The notes under the pieces are model-generated. The model did no database searches, had not been told where the DNA came from, and saw only the letters and a program-made list of their open reading frames with translations. DNA of 64,000 nt from Flectobacillus longus (GTDB lineage: Bacteria > Bacteroidota > Bacteroidia > Cytophagales > Spirosomataceae): assembly GCF_030056705.1 (NCBI RefSeq), contig NZ_JASHIC010000012.1:145014-209013 (forward strand), written 5' to 3'. Every line of letters starts with the position of its first letter. Within the stretch, counting starts at the first letter, position 1. Positions 1 through 8,558 of the stretch are shown piece after piece. Made by a program: the position numbers and the translations under genes.

Positions 1-504
1 AGCAACTTCTTGAGATGCTTCTTCAGTTGCAGGAGCTTCTTCAACTACAGCATTTTTCTTTGCAATAGCTTCAGCACGAGCAGCATTAACTTTAGCTTCA
101 TCAGCTAAACGAGCAGCTTTCTCAGCTTCTTTCTTAGAAAGTAATGAATCAGCTTTTCCAGAGATTTTAGAATCTTTAACATTCTTCCACTCATTGAATT
201 TAGTATCAGCTGTTTCTTGAGAAATAGCGCCTTTGTTAACACCCACTTGCAAATGTTTTTTCAACAATACGCCTTTGTATGACAAAATCGCACGAGCAGT
301 ATCAGTCGGCTGAGCACCATTCAACACCCATTGCAAAGCTTTATCATCATTAAGATTGATACTTGCAGGGTTAGTGTTTGGATTGTATGTACCGATTTTT
401 TCGATGAAACGACCATCACGAGGAGCTCTAGCATCTGCTACTACGATATCGAAGATCGCTAATTTTTTACGTCCGCGACGTGCTAATCTAATTTTAACAG
501 CCAT
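1..504 (-). CDS. rpsP: 30S ribosomal protein bS16 (partial, 3' end outside window)
   Basis: Ribosomal protein S16 of the 30S subunit. The first 168 codons are visible and the gene runs off the left edge. The start is the ATG at 504, giving [14 protein letters not shown], the family's N-terminal signature, followed by the conserved [12 protein letters not shown] segment near residue 31. After about residue 100 the protein becomes rich in Lys, Ala and Glu, which fits the long C-terminal tail of Bacteroidota S16 proteins; the usual bacterial S16 has about 80-100 residues. The rimM/trmD genes that often follow rpsP would lie outside the window. Recognition is secure. Confidence 0.95.
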   Translation of the reverse strand, partial: MAVKIRLARRGRKKLAIFDIVVADARAPRDGRFIEKIGTYNPNTNPASINLNDDKALQWVLNGAQPTDTARAILSYKGVLLKKHLQVGVNKGAISQETADTKFNEWKNVKDSKISGKADSLLSKKEAEKAARLADEAKVNAARAEAIAKKNAVVEEAPATEEASQEVA

Positions 505-699
505 TTTTTATTTACTTTTTAGTGAAGGAACCCGTCCTTCGGTTATGGTATTTGTAAATTGGAGTGCAAAGATAATCAAAATTACGCAGTTAGCAAGGTT
601 CTTTAGTAAAAATCTCAAAAAAGTATTCAAAATTATATAAGATAATCTCAACAAAAAAAAATTATCCTCAACAAAGTCCTTTTTTGCCAAAAACGTAGT

Positions 700-731
700 A
701 AAAAAGCTACTCGAAGCAAGCTCCGAGTAGC
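700..731 (-). terminator. rho-independent terminator of the RNase P RNA gene
   Basis: On the minus strand an 8-bp stem GCTACTCG/CGAGTAGC (plus strand 706-713 and 724-731), extendable by AGC/GCT, is followed by a run of Ts (plus strand As at 700-705). It lies just beyond the 3' end of rnpB and is oriented to end it. The 505-699 stretch up to rpsP shows nothing else I can name. Confidence 0.75.
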
Positions 732-737
732 AATAAG

Positions 738-1136
738 ACCTAAAGTAAATCTATAAGCCGGATTCTGTCAGTCGCAAAATGTCCAATTTTGCGCTGTCTT
801 ATCATTTATCTCGACGAATCGTCACCGATACGCTCTATCAACCTACCCACTGACATCGGGCGAGCAGCCCTTTTTCCAAACCCGAAGGTTTTTCTCGCCA
901 GCCTATTTGGTCTTTCAACTCATGAGGTTTACCTCTGCCTCGCTTGTCACCAAACGAGCGGTAGGCTCTTACTCTACCTTTTCACCCTTACCCTTGCAGG
1001 CGGTAATTTTCTGTGGCACTAGCTGTCACGTTTTCGTCGCCAAATCCGTGCCTTCCCGTTAGGAAGCATGATGCTCTTTGTTGTCCAGACTTTCCTCCCC
1101 TACATAAAGCAGAGGCGATAAGACGACTTACTTCGC
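738..1136 (-). ncRNA. rnpB: RNase P RNA, bacterial class A
   Basis: The catalytic RNA of RNase P, which trims tRNA 5' leaders. On the minus strand the 5' part carries the conserved core GAGGAAAGTCTGGAC followed by CAACAAAGAG, the middle has GGTGAAAAGGTAGAGTAAGAGC and AAACCTCAT, and the 3' part has the conserved ACAGAATCCGGCTTAT. The ends are set by helix P1: AAGTAAGTC at the 5' end (about 1126-1133) pairs with GATTTACTT at the 3' end (743-751), nine base pairs with one G-U. The length of about 400 nt fits the family. Open reading frames across this stretch are incidental. Confidence 0.95.
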
Positions 1137-1138
1137 CA

Positions 1139-1171
1139 CAAAGGTAGCGAAATTTATGGATTGTTTGCAAA
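1139..1171 (-). promoter_or_regulatory. promoter of rnpB, Bacteroidota sigma-A type
   Basis: On the minus strand TTTG (1171-1168) is followed by 21 nt and then TACCTTTG (1146-1139). This is an exact match to the Bacteroidota -33/-7 pattern TTTG-N-TAnnTTTG. It predicts a start near 1132-1135, where the P1 helix of the RNase P RNA begins. Confidence 0.75.
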
Positions 1172-1207
1172 AAGCTTAAATCCGTAAGCGTTTTGTCGTA
1201 CTAAATA

Positions 1208-2620
1208 CTATAATCCGTCAACTTTCAGGTTTAGTTTGCCTTTAGCAAAAATTACTGCTACAATCGAATTAGGTGTCAAATACACTTTGTCTGGATTCAA
1301 GTCTGTGATATTTCCATTCAAGCTAATTCCCTTGCTTACTTGTTTATTCAAATTTGCCTGAATCTGCTTCTTCATATCGTCCACTTGACCACCAATTTGA
1401 AACGTCATCGCATTTTTCATTACCGAAGTAAACTTTCCTTGAAAAATCCAACTAGCTGTTCGGTGCAAAAGATTCTTCGTTTCTAAATCATAGTCAAAAT
1501 GATCTAAGTAAACAGACTTTGTTTCGGGACTGTAGGTTGGAATACCTTTATAATAAATATTGCCATTTACACTACCCTTTAGCCCTGCTTTGATAACTAC
1601 TTTTTCATTGCTTCCATAAATGTCCAAGGCAGTTACACCTACATTATATTTACCTTCCTTAAATGAAAAATTTTGTCCAACCAAGGTGTCAGCGGTAAGT
1701 CTTGCTGCTTCACTAAATGGAATTTCGGCAATGATTCCCACTTGGAAATCTTCAGGAATTTGTTGTACAACCTTCAAGTCTGGAACTGAGGTTACAGGTT
1801 GCACTGTTGGTTTTGTTCCAGTAACAGTTTCAGTATAAGCCTTAATCGCAATGGTTGATTTGATACTATTTCCTGTAGTAACTAGCGGAGTCATTTGCAA
1901 TTCTACAGGATTGATTTTCAACCATGTACGATATTTATCTGAAAGTAAATAGGGTTGCATAGAAGTATTCCAAGCTTGTACTACGTACTTTTTAATATCC
2001 ACATTTTTTCGCACAGCATCATCCAAAGCTTTTAGGATAGTTCCTTGTTTAGACGTTAATGCTTTTTCGACCAAAGATGTAACATTGATGTCGTACCCAG
2101 CTATTCTAATAGTTGGCTTTTTGATCCAATCATAGCCCATAGGAAAACTCTGCACATTGGCTTCCCAATTAGGATTGATAGAAAATTTTGAACCAAATTT
2201 TACATTAAAATCAAACTGTAACTCTTGTGCTGGCAGTTGCATTCCCATCACCTTGTATCCTACTTTTACCCAAACTTTGAGTGGTACCGTAAAATTAAAG
2301 GTTTCGTTTTGGGCAGTTACAGTAATATCTTCACGCTTCCAGACCTTACACATGAAATTATCATAATTGTTGTCGTCCATGCTATTGTCCTCAAATACCA
2401 AATCTTTCACATTGGTATTAATCTGACGAGATACATCTGCCATTGTAATCTCGAAAGGTATTCCTAAGGTAGATAAATAGCGTTCCACTTGTTTCCCTTT
2501 TACATTATAAGATTCCGTTGGTGCAGTTGGGTTTGCGGTACTAGCACCTGTATTATTTGAACTTGCGCAGCCTTGTAAAATTAGGATTCCTAAAGCAAAG
2601 GCAGCAATCAATTTTTTCAT
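1208..2620 (-). CDS. DUF4403 family lipoprotein
   Basis: 470-residue predicted lipoprotein of the DUF4403 family, whose function is unknown. The N-terminus is a type II signal peptide (MKKLIAAFALGILILQGCAS) with the lipidated Cys at residue 18, so the protein should be anchored in an envelope membrane. The body is rich in beta-type sequence and has the family's opening region (about residues 45-100) with the segment leading into VPLKVWVKVGYK. It could be a lipid- or hydrophobe-binding envelope protein, but that is a guess. It lies 37 bp downstream of the Smr gene on the same strand and may share a transcript with it. The ATG at 2620 starts the signal peptide directly. Confidence 0.8.
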   Translation of the reverse strand: MKKLIAAFALGILILQGCASSNNTGASTANPTAPTESYNVKGKQVERYLSTLGIPFEITMADVSRQINTNVKDLVFEDNSMDDNNYDNFMCKVWKREDITVTAQNETFNFTVPLKVWVKVGYKVMGMQLPAQELQFDFNVKFGSKFSINPNWEANVQSFPMGYDWIKKPTIRIAGYDINVTSLVEKALTSKQGTILKALDDAVRKNVDIKKYVVQAWNTSMQPYLLSDKYRTWLKINPVELQMTPLVTTGNSIKSTIAIKAYTETVTGTKPTVQPVTSVPDLKVVQQIPEDFQVGIIAEIPFSEAARLTADTLVGQNFSFKEGKYNVGVTALDIYGSNEKVVIKAGLKGSVNGNIYYKGIPTYSPETKSVYLDHFDYDLETKNLLHRTASWIFQGKFTSVMKNAMTFQIGGQVDDMKKQIQANLNKQVSKGISLNGNITDLNPDKVYLTPNSIVAVIFAKGKLNLKVDGL

Positions 2621-2657
2621 TGTGAAATTAGGGTTAAATGAAAAATGTTTTTAATTC

Positions 2658-3650
2658 TTATTTGATTTTCACTTTGGTTGCACCATAACCAAACTTCTCT
2701 TTTTGTGAATCTTCAAAATATTTGACGTTTTTGTGTCCAGAAAGTTTTTTGTGTAATTCATTTCTCAAAACGCCATTTCCTACGCCATGAATAAAAATAA
2801 TTTCGTCCATACCGTTTGCTATCGCAGCTTCAAATTGCTTTTCGAAAGTACTTAGTTGCAATTCTAACATTTGTCTATTTGACATAAATAGATAGTCATC
2901 CGACAACTCTTCGATATGCAAATCTACTACTTTTGAGGGCTTGGGTGGTATCACAAGCGCAGGCGTAGATGATGACTTCTCGAACATTTTCTCAACAATC
3001 TTTTCTGGTTCAACTTTTACTGGATTTACAGAGTCTTCAATATCTAATTGAAACAAATGTGCCTCTTGATTAAGAATTGGTGCTTTTTGTTTATTCTTGA
3101 AAAATGTATTAATTCTAAACTTAATCGACTTTATCAAAGGTTGTTTCAACTGCATAAAAGCAGGGCGATAATAAAACGCTTGGAAAGTAAATGTTCCCCA
3201 ATTTTCGAATTCTGGTACTAATACATGCTGTACCTTTTGTTGTGTTTTGGGTTTCAATATCCCTGAAGCCAAGCCTTTATGGTGAGGATCTGTACCTACC
3301 GAAAGCATAAACGGCAAATCCCAATCAGTATTGTTGATAATATACTGAGAAAGTTCACGGTCATTGACAGGGACAAAGGCCATATAAACACCTTTGTTTG
3401 ACAAAACGTCAGAAGTAGTTGGCCCAACACGGTCATAAATCGAACGTTGAGGCTCGAAAGTCGGTGTAGAAGCAACTGGCGCTTTGAATACCTTTTGCTC
3501 TAATTCCGAAATCACAACAGCTTCGTTCCTTTTTACTGGGATACGAAAACCGTCTTCAATCTCCACTTCTATGATATTATTGGGTAAAATTTTTGTTACA
3601 ATTCCTTCTTCACGTCCGTGTACAAGACGAACTCTATCTCCTATATTCAT
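2658..3650 (-). CDS. DUF2027/Smr domain protein (MutS2 C-terminal-like)
   Basis: 330 residues. The N-terminal part begins MNIGDRVRLVHGREEGIVTKI, a small beta-barrel-like segment as in the N-terminal region of Bacteroidota DUF2027 proteins. The middle (about 75-195) is the DUF2027 body. The C-terminal 85 residues are a Smr domain with the signature HGVGNGVLRNELHKKL near residue 289, related to the nuclease domain of MutS2. Known Smr domains bind or nick branched nucleic acids; whether this one is active cannot be read from sequence. It is upstream of the DUF4403 gene on the same strand. The start is the ATG at 3650. Confidence 0.85.
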   Translation of the reverse strand: MNIGDRVRLVHGREEGIVTKILPNNIIEVEIEDGFRIPVKRNEAVVISELEQKVFKAPVASTPTFEPQRSIYDRVGPTTSDVLSNKGVYMAFVPVNDRELSQYIINNTDWDLPFMLSVGTDPHHKGLASGILKPKTQQKVQHVLVPEFENWGTFTFQAFYYRPAFMQLKQPLIKSIKFRINTFFKNKQKAPILNQEAHLFQLDIEDSVNPVKVEPEKIVEKMFEKSSSTPALVIPPKPSKVVDLHIEELSDDYLFMSNRQMLELQLSTFEKQFEAAIANGMDEIIFIHGVGNGVLRNELHKKLSGHKNVKYFEDSQKEKFGYGATKVKIK

Positions 3651-3773
3651 TTTAAAATTGTTTTCGTTGGTTGAATGACAGCGCTGCTATCTATTTTTTT
3701 ACAATATTACAGACAATTTGAATAACGAAATGTTATTTTCTCTTAAATCCTATTTCGAGGATGTTGGTTCATT

Positions 3774-4658
3774 TTAAAAATAAATAGGATGAAAAATCAC
3801 TCCTTTTTTAGTGTTAAATTCAAGCGTTGGAGCTGGAATTTTGATTTGGTCTACAAGAAATAAAAGACCTTTTAAAAATTTAGATTTTGTTTTGATATGG
3901 CTTAAATTAAAATCTAAAGCCAAATAGTATTGACGGTATGGAAAAAACCCATTTTGCTGACTATTAGTCACTTCTGCATTGACCATATCTTGAATCCCAT
4001 AACCTACAGCCAGATTGAGCCATTTGGGAAACTTGTTTTGTTTCGGCAAAAAACTACTGATATTTCCAGAAAACCAATACGTTTGCCCATTGTAATCTTT
4101 GAGCCATTGTTCACTCATTGATTTACCCAAAAGTTTAGGATTTTGACTAGCAAGACTTGTATTATGAAATGACCATTTGGGTTGTATTCGGGTTTCTCCC
4201 CACAAATATTGCTGCCCAACATAAAGACTCGGACCAAGAATATTAGCAGTCATATCGCCCCATGAAAATCCATAATCAGGCTGAGTACCATCAAGTATTT
4301 CGATGGTTGTCATGAAAGTTAAACTAGAAATACCTGCCCATAATGCTGCCTTTTGTGGAGATAAGCCCGCCCACCTGAAGGCTTGTGCATTAACTCTAGT
4401 CAAATGATAATTGGTATAAAAATGCCCTAATTTATCAATCTGAAGCCATTCAGAATTATCATCAAAAAAGCGAAAACCCTGCGCTTTTTCTCCATACCAA
4501 GCCGAACTTAACCCTGCAATTGCTCCTGTATAAGCTACAGATTCAGTTATAATTAGATTACGAAGTCTATGTGTATGAAGTGTATCTAATTGAGCAGAAA
4601 GCTGTTTTGGGCCAATTATAAGTAAAAACAATATATGTATTTGAGAGCGAAAAGACAT
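3774..4658 (-). CDS. DUF2279 family protein, probably envelope-located
   Basis: 294-residue protein with a hydrophobic N-terminus (residues 4-22, FRSQIHILFLLIIGPKQLSA) that looks like a signal peptide. The family block runs from about residue 50 to 165: it has the KLGHFYTNY motif, TTIEILDGTQPDYGFSWGD near residue 120, and the LGPSLYVGQQYLWG segment. These match DUF2279 (YfiM-related) proteins. Function is unknown; members are thought to sit in the outer membrane. It stands alone between the Smr gene and the leu operon, with its own flanks. The ATG at 4658 precedes the signal peptide directly. Confidence 0.75.
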   Translation of the reverse strand: MSFRSQIHILFLLIIGPKQLSAQLDTLHTHRLRNLIITESVAYTGAIAGLSSAWYGEKAQGFRFFDDNSEWLQIDKLGHFYTNYHLTRVNAQAFRWAGLSPQKAALWAGISSLTFMTTIEILDGTQPDYGFSWGDMTANILGPSLYVGQQYLWGETRIQPKWSFHNTSLASQNPKLLGKSMSEQWLKDYNGQTYWFSGNISSFLPKQNKFPKWLNLAVGYGIQDMVNAEVTNSQQNGFFPYRQYYLALDFNLSHIKTKSKFLKGLLFLVDQIKIPAPTLEFNTKKGVIFHPIYF

Positions 4659-4720
4659 AGCCTTAAATTATTAAAATACAAAGCTACTGGGATTTTTAGT
4701 TATCTATCTTGTTTTCAAAT

Positions 4721-4748
4721 AAAAAAGGGGCTGAATCCTCAGCCCCTT
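4721..4748 (-). terminator. terminator of the leu operon
   Basis: Perfect stem AAGGGGCTGA/TCAGCCCCTT with a 4-nt loop (4725-4748), followed on the minus strand by TTTTTTATTTG. It lies 28 bp after the leuB stop codon and would end the leuC-leuD-leuA-leuB transcript. Confidence 0.85.
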
Positions 4749-4775
4749 AATATAAAAGATGTTAATGAATAGGAA

Positions 4776-5846
4776 TTAGATTCTATTCAAAATCTCTTCG
4801 CCAATTGCATCTGTTCCTAAAATCATATCTTTAGGAGTATCTTTTGTAGCGATGTCACCTGTACGGAAACCAGCTTTCAATACTTGGTCTACAGCATTGA
4901 TGATTACATTTGCTTCTTCTTTCAAGCCGAAAGAAATATCCAACAACAAAGCTGCTGACAATACAGAAGCCATTGGGTTAGCAATACCTTTACCAGCAAT
5001 ATCGTGTGCAGAACCGTGGATTGGTTCATAAACACCTGTACTGTCACCTACCGAAGCAGATGCCAACATACCCATAGAACCTGCGATTTGAGAAGCTTCG
5101 TCAGTCAAAATGTCACCAAACAAGTTACCTGTTACTACTACGTCAAACTGCTTTGGATCTTTGATTAACATCATCGCACATGAATCCACAAACTGGTGTG
5201 TTACTTCTACCTCTGGATATTCTGGTGCAATTGCTTGTACAGTTTCTCTCCACAAACGGCTAGATTCTAATACGTTTGCTTTGTCAACTGACATTAATTT
5301 TTTACCACGAGTCATGGCTGCATCAAATGCTTTACGAGCAATACGTTCTACTTCGTATTTGCTATAAATCATGGTATCATAAGCCGTATTTCCGTCTTCG
5401 ATACGCTCTCTTTTTCCGAAATATACGTCACCTGTTAATTCACGGAAGAACAAAATATCTGCTCCTTTTAAGATTTCAGGCTTGATACTTGATGCTTCTA
5501 ATAACTCATCAAACAATTTGATAGGGCGTAAGTTAGCGTATAAACCTAACTCTTTACGCATTTTCAATAATCCTTGCTCTGGACGAACTTTTGCATGTGG
5601 ATCGTTATCATACTTGATGTGTCCTACAGCACCAAAAAGGATAGCATCCGAAGCACGCATTTTCTCCAAAGTCTCCGCAGGAAGAGGTTCACCAGTAGCT
5701 TCGATAGCCACGTGACCGATAAGTGCTTCGTCATAAGTAAAATCATGACCGAATTTCTCAGCGATTTTCTCTAAAACTTTTTTACCTACAGCGGTAACTT
5801 CTTGTCCGATGCCATCACCGGGAACGACTAAGATATGCTTTTTCAT
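4776..5846 (-). CDS. leuB: 3-isopropylmalate dehydrogenase
   Basis: Cytosolic NAD-dependent enzyme of leucine synthesis that oxidises and decarboxylates 3-isopropylmalate to 2-oxoisocaproate. 356 residues, full length for LeuB. It begins MKKHILVVPGDGIGQEV, and shows the substrate-loop Arg residues (RPEQGLLKMRKELGLYANLRP, near 88-108), the RELTGDVYFG segment near 134, and the NLFGDILTDEASQIAGSMGML metal/cofactor block near 241. The C-terminal part has GSAHDIAGKGIANP. It is the last gene of the operon. A repeat-flanked four-helix-bundle gene separates it from leuA. Confidence 0.96.
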   Translation of the reverse strand: MKKHILVVPGDGIGQEVTAVGKKVLEKIAEKFGHDFTYDEALIGHVAIEATGEPLPAETLEKMRASDAILFGAVGHIKYDNDPHAKVRPEQGLLKMRKELGLYANLRPIKLFDELLEASSIKPEILKGADILFFRELTGDVYFGKRERIEDGNTAYDTMIYSKYEVERIARKAFDAAMTRGKKLMSVDKANVLESSRLWRETVQAIAPEYPEVEVTHQFVDSCAMMLIKDPKQFDVVVTGNLFGDILTDEASQIAGSMGMLASASVGDSTGVYEPIHGSAHDIAGKGIANPMASVLSAALLLDISFGLKEEANVIINAVDQVLKAGFRTGDIATKDTPKDMILGTDAIGEEILNRI

Positions 5847-5857
5847 TTTATTTCTAA

Positions 5858-5910
5858 GGAAAGGAGTTGTTAGGCATTAGGCAAAAAGTCTAACCTAAAC
5901 AAATCCTTTC
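5858..5910. repeat. TAGGC-family repeat on the leuB side of IVP-like gene 1
   Basis: An imperfect hairpin between leuB and the four-helix-bundle gene. GAAAGGA (5859-5865) pairs with TCCTTTC (5904-5910), and GTTAG (5869-5873) with CTAAC (5891-5895). The core is TAGGCATTAGGCAAAAAG (5871-5888). The 9-mer GGCATTAGG (5873-5881) and the 7-mer TTAGGCA (5870-5876) both recur inverted on the other side of the gene at 6309-6317 and 6322-6328. Confidence 0.7.
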
Positions 5911-6268
5911 AATTTATTTTTTTTATAAGAGAATACAACATTTTATCTAACTCTGTACTCATGCTATCTATCTCAAAAAAAGCATTTTCTGTCAGATAGT
6001 TTAACCTTTTTGCAATTTCTATTTGGGTTTGTAGTTCATACAATGACCCTAAAGCCATGTGTAAAAACCTTTTATAATCAGCAGATGAAGATCGACCATA
6101 ACCTTCAGCGATATTACTTGGAATTGATACCGCACATCGACGCATCTGGTTAGTCAACCCATACTGTTCTTCTTTAGGAAAAAAAGAAGTATAAGAGTAA
6201 CATAATGTAACTAGATCAACCCCTTTTTGCCAGACTTTTAAGTCTCTGTAGCTTTTTATAAATCCCAT
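5909..6268 (-). CDS. four helix bundle protein (23S rRNA IVP / S23-like), copy 1
   Basis: 119-residue protein of the S23/23S-rRNA intervening-sequence protein family (TIGR02436-type; distantly like the Avd accessory proteins). Signatures are the N-terminal YRDLKVWQKG, then FPKEEQYGLTNQMRRCAVSIPSNIAEG, shown here as FPKEEQYGLTNQ and SIPSNIAEGYGR, and a long helical C-terminal half. The fold is a four-helix bundle that forms a pentamer in known relatives; the molecular role is unresolved. It lies between leuA and leuB on the same strand, flanked by inverted TAGGC-rich repeats. Only about a third of residues match the second copy (8617-8967), so the two are not a recent duplication. Confidence 0.85.
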   Translation of the reverse strand: MGFIKSYRDLKVWQKGVDLVTLCYSYTSFFPKEEQYGLTNQMRRCAVSIPSNIAEGYGRSSSADYKRFLHMALGSLYELQTQIEIAKRLNYLTENAFFEIDSMSTELDKMLYSLIKKIN

Positions 6269-6300
6269 AATTTTAATTGTAGAACCTTGAGTTTGATACT

Positions 6301-6342
6301 GCTAATAACCTAATGCCTCTTTGCCTAAACCCTCTCTCCTAA
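6301..6342. repeat. TAGGC-family repeat on the leuA side of IVP-like gene 1
   Basis: CCTAATGCCTCTTTGCCTAAAC (6309-6330 on the plus strand) is an inverted partner of the repeat at 5858-5910. GGCATTAGG and TTAGGCA are shared but in swapped order, and both copies have a purine-rich arm (GGAGAGAGGG here, GGAAAGGAG there, read on the same sense). In RNA the two copies could pair and close the IVP gene into a loop. Confidence 0.65.
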
Positions 6343-7857
6343 CTAAATAATATTCAACATCTTCTGTGTAGCTTTGATGGCGGACACAGTCTGGTCTGAA
6401 TCTAGTCCTCTGGTTTTAAAGTCTTTACCTTTATGATCCCAAGTAATAATGGTTTCGCAAAGGGCGTCGGTTTTACCACCAGGAGGAATACGTACTGCAT
6501 AGTCGGTTAGATTAGGCAATGAAATCCCCTTAACACAGTAGATTTTCTTCAAAGCATTCATGAACGCATCATATTGCCCGTCACCTTGAGCACTTTCCTC
6601 ATAAATTCTCTCACCCACTTGTACTTGTACAGTAGCAGAAGGTTTGAGGTTTTTAGAATGTGTCAAAACATAATTCACGACGACAACTTTTTCTTCAATG
6701 GTATTGCTATCGAGTACGTCAGAGATAATATATGGTAAATCTTCACGCGTTACCACTTCTTTTCTATCACCTAATTCGATAATACGTTGAGTAATCAGCT
6801 TGAGATCGGCATCCGCTAATTTGATACCTAACTCTTGCAAATTTTTCTCAATATTTGCCTTACCTGACGTTTTGCCCAAAGCATATTTACGCTCACGACC
6901 AAAACGCTCTGGCATCAAGTCATTGAAATAAAGATTCTTCTTGTTATCACCGTCGGCATGAATACCCGCAGTTTGTGTAAACACGTTTTCACCTGTAATA
7001 GGCTTGTTGACAGGAATACGGAATCCAGAGAAAGTTTCGACTAATTTACTAATTGTATATAATGAACTTTCGTTGACAGAAGTTGTAGCCTCTTCCTTCA
7101 TAAAGTCATTAATTACCGCAATGGCACTCGACAAAGGTGCATTTCCAGCACGTTCGCCCATTCCATTGACAGTCAAATGCAAGCCATGAGCACCCGCTTT
7201 GATAGCTTCCATCACATTGGCGATACTCAAATCGTAGTCGTTGTGTGCATGAAAGTCAAAATGCGTAGTTGAATAGCGTTTCACCAACAAATCGATATAC
7301 TCGAAAGTTTCTCTTGGAGTTAGGACCCCTAAAGTATCTGGCAAAAGGACTCTTTTGATGGGTTGTTTTGTCAAGAAATCAAGGTATTGTAAGACGTAGT
7401 TCTGAGAGTTACGCATACCATTACTCCAATCTTCGAGATAAACATTACAAGCAATACCTTTTGAACCAGCGAGTTCGATAACCTTTGCAATATCAGCAAA
7501 ATGTTGCTCAGGTGTTTTTTTGAGTTGGTGGGTTAGGTGGTTAAGGGAACCTTTGGTAAGTAAATTCATTACCTTGGCTCCCGCTTCTAGCATCCAATTC
7601 ACTGATGTTTCGCCATCGACGAATGTCAATACTTCTACTTTATCGATAAATCCATTTTCGGAAGCCCATTCTGTAACTTTTTTTACAGCTTGAAATTCAC
7701 CTTCGGATACTCTTGCAGAAGCAATCTCGATTCTATCAACTTTAACTTCTTGTAAAAGTAGTTGAGCGATTGTTAGTTTTTCAGAAGCGGAAAAAGATAC
7801 ACCACTGGTTTGTTCTCCGTCACGGAGAGTGGTGTCCATAATTTCGATATGTCTCAT
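6343..7857 (-). CDS. leuA: 2-isopropylmalate synthase / citramalate synthase family protein
   Basis: 504 residues. The N-terminal HMGL-like TIM barrel (about 1-275) has MDTTLRDGEQ at 7-16, the metal-binding HAHNDYDLSIANV segment and the NGMGERAGNAPL loop. The C-terminal LeuA dimerisation/allosteric domain spans about 360-500. The reaction is condensation of acetyl-CoA with a 2-oxo acid: 2-oxoisovalerate if it is LeuA, pyruvate if it is a CimA-type citramalate synthase. Its place between leuD and leuB argues for leucine synthesis. However, many Bacteroidota carry a second, shorter LeuA elsewhere, and the family cannot be split with certainty by eye. The C-terminal domain is the usual site of feedback inhibition. 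Confidence 0.82.
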   Translation of the reverse strand: MRHIEIMDTTLRDGEQTSGVSFSASEKLTIAQLLLQEVKVDRIEIASARVSEGEFQAVKKVTEWASENGFIDKVEVLTFVDGETSVNWMLEAGAKVMNLLTKGSLNHLTHQLKKTPEQHFADIAKVIELAGSKGIACNVYLEDWSNGMRNSQNYVLQYLDFLTKQPIKRVLLPDTLGVLTPRETFEYIDLLVKRYSTTHFDFHAHNDYDLSIANVMEAIKAGAHGLHLTVNGMGERAGNAPLSSAIAVINDFMKEEATTSVNESSLYTISKLVETFSGFRIPVNKPITGENVFTQTAGIHADGDNKKNLYFNDLMPERFGRERKYALGKTSGKANIEKNLQELGIKLADADLKLITQRIIELGDRKEVVTREDLPYIISDVLDSNTIEEKVVVVNYVLTHSKNLKPSATVQVQVGERIYEESAQGDGQYDAFMNALKKIYCVKGISLPNLTDYAVRIPPGGKTDALCETIITWDHKGKDFKTRGLDSDQTVSAIKATQKMLNII

Positions 7858-7865
7858 ATTTTGCC

Positions 7866-7938
7866 ATAGGCAATAGGCTGTAAGCTATAAACTCAGGGTA
7901 AATACATAAACCCTTAGAGCTTACAGCCTACAGCCTAC
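7866..7938. repeat. TAGGC-family palindrome without a gene, between leuD and leuA
   Basis: Two 21-bp inverted arms, ATAGGCAATAGGCTGTAAGCT (7866-7886) and the complement of AGCTTACAGCCTACAGCCTAC (7918-7938), differ at three positions. The inner part pairs further (CTCAGGGT with ACCCTTAG). It fills the whole 89-bp leuD-leuA gap. Same repeat vocabulary as the flanks of the two IVP-like genes, but with no coding sequence inside. Confidence 0.8.
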
Positions 7939-7946
7939 AGCATCTC

Positions 7947-8543
7947 TTAGTACAAACTCTTCTCTGCGAATGTTTTGATTTCTTCTTTCATTGCTTGCAA
8001 ATAATCAATGTCATCAAAACCGTTCAACATATTATGTTTCTTGTATCCGTTGATAGCAAAGCTTTCGCTTTCACCAGTTGCAGCAATAGAGATTGTTTGA
8101 GCTGGAAGGTCAACAACTAATTCTGCTTTAGGATCTGCTTCGATAGCTTGGAAGATTTTGTCCAAAAATTCTGGGCTAACTTGTACAGGAAGAATACCGA
8201 TATTCAAGGCATTACCTTTGAAAATATCTGCAAAGAAGCTCGAAACTACACAACGAAAACCGTAGTCATAAATAGCCCAAGCAGCGTGTTCACGGCTAGA
8301 ACCACTACCAAAGTTACGACCACCAACCAAAATTTTACCTGAGTAAGTTGGGTTGTTTAGTACGAAATCTTGTTTCAGAGAGTCGTCACCATTATAACGC
8401 CAGTCACGGAAAAGGTTATCTCCGAATCCTTCACGTTTTGTCGCTTTCAAGAAGCGAGCAGGGATAATTTGATCCGTATCCACATTTTCCAATGGCAACG
8501 GAATTGCTGTTGAAGTTAATATTTGAAATTTATCGTAAGCCAT
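7947..8543 (-). CDS. leuD: 3-isopropylmalate dehydratase small subunit
   Basis: Small subunit of isopropylmalate isomerase; pairs with LeuC to convert 2- to 3-isopropylmalate. 198 residues from the ATG at 8543 ([17 protein letters not shown]), which matches the usual LeuD length and N-terminus. Conserved blocks [14 protein letters not shown] (24-37) and [17 protein letters not shown] carry the substrate-specifying and active-site regions. The reading frame stays open to a TTG at 8570, but those nine extra codons are encoded by the TAGGC-family repeat and are not like LeuD, so I reject that start. Confidence 0.95.
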   Translation of the reverse strand: MAYDKFQILTSTAIPLPLENVDTDQIIPARFLKATKREGFGDNLFRDWRYNGDDSLKQDFVLNNPTYSGKILVGGRNFGSGSSREHAAWAIYDYGFRCVVSSFFADIFKGNALNIGILPVQVSPEFLDKIFQAIEADPKAELVVDLPAQTISIAATGESESFAINGYKKHNMLNGFDDIDYLQAMKEEIKTFAEKSLY

Positions 8544-8558
8544 TTCTGATTGGCTTTG

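Noticed and set aside
789..1170. Open reading frames on both strands across the RNase P RNA gene.
   Set aside because: They lie wholly inside rnpB, whose conserved core and P1 helix are clear.
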